The position numbers and the translations under genes were made by a program. 8,815 bases of DNA from Patescibacteria group bacterium (GTDB lineage Bacteria > Patescibacteriota > Minisyncoccia > Minisyncoccales > Minisyncoccaceae). Position 1 is the first letter of the stretch. Each line of letters starts with the position of its first letter. The stretch spans positions 1 through 8,815 of the forward strand of contig JAAZMU010000062.1 of assembly GCA_012798645.1 (NCBI GenBank), in the 5' to 3' direction. The notes below the pieces were generated by a model. The model worked only from the letters and a program-made list of their open reading frames with translations, was not told the DNA's origin and made no database searches. Below, in pieces: positions 7,121-8,815 of this stretch.

Positions 7121-7580
7121 CTAATATTTGTTTTATTCTTTTTCCGTCCGCTCTTCCCTTTGTTCTTATCATAGCTTCTTTCATTACTACCCCTATTTGA
7201 TTTGTTCCTTTTTCTTTTATTATTTCTTTAAGTATTCTTTTTATTTCCTCGTCGCTTAATTCCTCAGGAAGATATTTTTGAAGTGCCTTTAGTTCTGTTT
7301 CCTCTTTTTGTACTAAATCCTCTCTTTTTGCTTTTTTAAATTCTTCAATCGCATCTTTTCTCTTTTTTGCTTCAAAAAATATCACATTCAAAACCTCCTC
7401 ATCATTTAATTTTGCCTTTAAATCAAGCTCTTCATAAGAATATTTAGCAGAAAGCTCAAGTCTTTTGTCTTTTTCTTTGTTTGTAATGGAAGATAAAAGC
7501 ATTCTTAAAGAAGAGACTTCTCTATGTCTCTTCTCCTTTTGAAAACTAATTAAATCTTTTTTAATTTGATTTATTAACAT
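7110..7580 (-). CDS. yqeY: GatB/YqeY domain protein
   Basis: A 156-residue, helix-rich, highly charged protein of the YqeY family, which resembles the C-terminal tRNA-recognition domain of the GatB amidotransferase subunit. Its role as a stand-alone protein is not firmly established, but a link to tRNA is plausible. Family landmarks are the early helix SSLRMLLSSITNKE, the central KYLPEELSDEEI and the C-terminal region from GVVMKEAM to GRADGKRIKQIL. Length is normal and the protein looks complete. The ATG at 7578-7580 lies inside the last codons of rpsU (7-nt overlap), a common order for this pair. A terminator overlaps its 3' end, so it likely closes the hisS-rpsU-yqeY unit. Confidence 0.93.
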   Translation of the reverse strand: MLINQIKKDLISFQKEKRHREVSSLRMLLSSITNKEKDKRLELSAKYSYEELDLKAKLNDEEVLNVIFFEAKKRKDAIEEFKKAKREDLVQKEETELKALQKYLPEELSDEEIKRILKEIIKEKGTNQIGVVMKEAMIRTKGRADGKRIKQILESP

Positions 7581-7786
7581 TTACCCAATTTCTTGTTTTT
7601 TAAATACTCCTTTCTTTTCCTTTCTCTTAGCAAGGCTTTTCTTTTTTGTAAATTCTTTGATAATTTCCTTTCATTGAATTGCCTTTTTCTAGCCTCAACT
7701 AAAACTCCGCTCTTTCTAACAGCTTGAGTAAATCTATACACAAGTGATTGTGATGTCTCTTTCTGATTTCTTGGTTTTATCATCAT
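7574..7786 (-). CDS. rpsU: 30S ribosomal protein S21
   Basis: A 70-residue, very basic protein matching bacterial S21, which binds the small subunit near the anti-Shine-Dalgarno end of 16S rRNA and helps start translation. Recognisable parts are SLVYRFTQAVRKSGVLVEARKRQF (abridged: FTQAVRKSG, then the Arg/Lys-rich helix) and a long Arg/Lys tail rich in KRK and RERKRK. Two tandem ATGs (7784-7786 and 7781-7783) are possible starts. The first overlaps the hisS TGA as ATGA, which favours it. No Shine-Dalgarno motif is seen at this or most other starts in the window. Confidence 0.95.
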   Translation of the reverse strand: MMIKPRNQKETSQSLVYRFTQAVRKSGVLVEARKRQFNERKLSKNLQKRKALLRERKRKEYLKNKKLGKC

Positions 7787-8815
7787 GATTTTTTGAATCT
7801 TTCTTTAATTTCTCTTACAATATTATCTTGCTTAATTGTAACCTGTTTTCCTGTTTTCATATCCTTAATAATAACTGTATCATTAAGTGCCTCTCTTTGT
7901 CCAATTATAAGTACTATATTTATGGCTAATTTATTTGCTTTTGTCAACTGAACCCTCATTGAATCCTTTGAAATAGCTTCAAAAACATTTATTTTCTTTT
8001 GCCTAAGCTCTTCAATTATTTTAAATGCTTTTCTTTTTGCTAAATCTCCCACCTGAATTATAAATACACTTTTCTTCCTTTTTAATTTTAATTTAATTTC
8101 TTTTTCCTTCATTAAAGCCACCGCTCTTTCAACACCCATAGAAAATCCAACTGCTGGAATATCATCAGTTTTAAGTGCTTTTGAAAGTGCATCATATCTT
8201 CCTCCTCCTACAAGCGAATTATCATTTAAAGCAATCTCAAACACTGTTCTATTGTAATAATCAAGCCCTCTTACTAAAAAAGGATCCAGTCTATAAGGAA
8301 CTGCTACTTCTTCTAAAAATTCAAGCACTTGCTTAAAATGACCTTTACAAGGAGCACATAAATAATCCAACACCTGCGGAGCTTCACTAAAAACTTGTTT
8401 GCATTTAGGGTCTTTGCAATCTAAAACTCTTAAGATATTTTTCTTATACCTTTTCTTACAATCTGGACAAACTATTCCTGTTCTCTCCTTTAAAAAATGA
8501 GCTAATGCCTTCTTGTAATCTGCCATACATTCTTCGCATCCAATAGAATTAATATTCACAGTAATCTTTTTAAATCCAATCTCTTTTAATAAGTTATAGG
8601 CAATTAAAATTGTCTTTGCGTCCAAAACAGGGGCTTCATCTCCAAGCATTTCAAAACCTACTTGCCAAAATTGACGATACCTTCCAGCTTGTGGTCTTTC
8701 ATATCTAAAAAAAGGACCATAATACCAAAGCTTCACTGGTTGAGGGTCAGATTGCATTCCATTTTCAATATAAGCTCTAAAAACAGAAGCTGTTCCTTCT
8801 GGTCTCAAAACAAGC
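7783..8815 (-). CDS. hisS: histidyl-tRNA synthetase, 5' end cut by the window edge
   Basis: Class II aminoacyl-tRNA synthetase that charges tRNA-His. The first complete codons read LVLRPEGTASV, which is internal to HisRS, so an ORF beginning at the TTG at 8808 is not the true start; about 80 N-terminal residues lie outside the window. In the visible 343 residues, motif 2 is FRYERPQAGRYRQFW (about 36-50). The histidine-specific motifs are RGLDYYNRTVFE (182-193) and VGGGRYDAL (202-210), motif 3 is GFSMGVERAVAL, and the anticodon-binding domain is at about 247-337. The insertion between them holds eight cysteines (93, 96, 116, 119, 133, 138, 153, 156) in mostly C-x2-C pairs, suggesting metal binding, a pattern known from other bacterial HisRS. 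The TGA overlaps the rpsU start as ATGA. Confidence 0.96.
   Translation of the reverse strand, partial: LVLRPEGTASVFRAYIENGMQSDPQPVKLWYYGPFFRYERPQAGRYRQFWQVGFEMLGDEAPVLDAKTILIAYNLLKEIGFKKITVNINSIGCEECMADYKKALAHFLKERTGIVCPDCKKRYKKNILRVLDCKDPKCKQVFSEAPQVLDYLCAPCKGHFKQVLEFLEEVAVPYRLDPFLVRGLDYYNRTVFEIALNDNSLVGGGRYDALSKALKTDDIPAVGFSMGVERAVALMKEKEIKLKLKRKKSVFIIQVGDLAKRKAFKIIEELRQKKINVFEAISKDSMRVQLTKANKLAINIVLIIGQREALNDTVIIKDMKTGKQVTIKQDNIVREIKERFKKS

Noticed and set aside
8806..8815. TTG at 8808 as the true start of hisS
   Set aside because: The codons before it continue the conserved LVLRPEGTA motif in frame, so the gene is open to the window edge.

Overview
The window is AT-rich (roughly 30% GC by eye) and almost entirely coding. 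Every gene I can support lies on the minus strand, so transcription runs from the high-coordinate end to the low end. The compact proteins, short or negative spacing, lack of Shine-Dalgarno motifs, class III (strictly anaerobic) ribonucleotide reductase, standard use of UGA as stop, and a tail-less FtsZ with ComEC in one gene string suggest a small-genome anaerobic bacterium. Candidate Phyla Radiation / Patescibacteria (Parcubacteria-like) fits best. That placement is an inference from gene content and style; no rRNA is present to confirm it.

Layout in transcription order. Block 1 (8815 to 7110) is translation-related: hisS (5' end cut by the window edge), rpsU (ribosomal protein S21) and yqeY (GatB/YqeY family). 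Adjacent genes overlap by 4 and 7 nt. A small hairpin with a U-run at 7097-7120 looks like a rho-independent terminator, followed by a TATAAT-like -10 box at 7079-7084. Block 2 (7043 to 1) is ybeY (16S rRNA maturation RNase), ftsA, ftsZ, nrdD (class III ribonucleotide reductase), nrdG (its radical-SAM activase), a rhomboid intramembrane serine protease, and the first 195 codons of comEC, which runs off the low end. Spacings in block 2 are 9 nt, a 4-nt ATGA overlap, 14 nt, 1 nt, and two more ATGA overlaps, so it reads as one long operon joining ribosome maturation, division-ring assembly, dNTP synthesis and a DNA-uptake channel.

The most notable element is a 187-residue mini-intein in nrdD (3155-3715). 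It splits the conserved NrdD motif GFQ|CPFTN and must be spliced out to give a 703-residue reductase. It has Cys1, a block B S-x-x-H, a block F Cys and a terminal Gly-Asn before Cys+1. The space normally filled by a LAGLIDADG homing endonuclease has collapsed to a remnant, so it is probably no longer able to home by itself. The second notable point is that FtsZ ends right after its globular domain. It has no linker and no C-terminal peptide for FtsA to bind, although a normal-looking FtsA with a membrane-binding amphipathic helix is encoded immediately upstream.

There is no gene-free stretch over 300 bases; the longest intergenic gap is 66 nt (7044-7109). I saw no tRNA, rRNA, CRISPR array, insertion sequence or long repeat.
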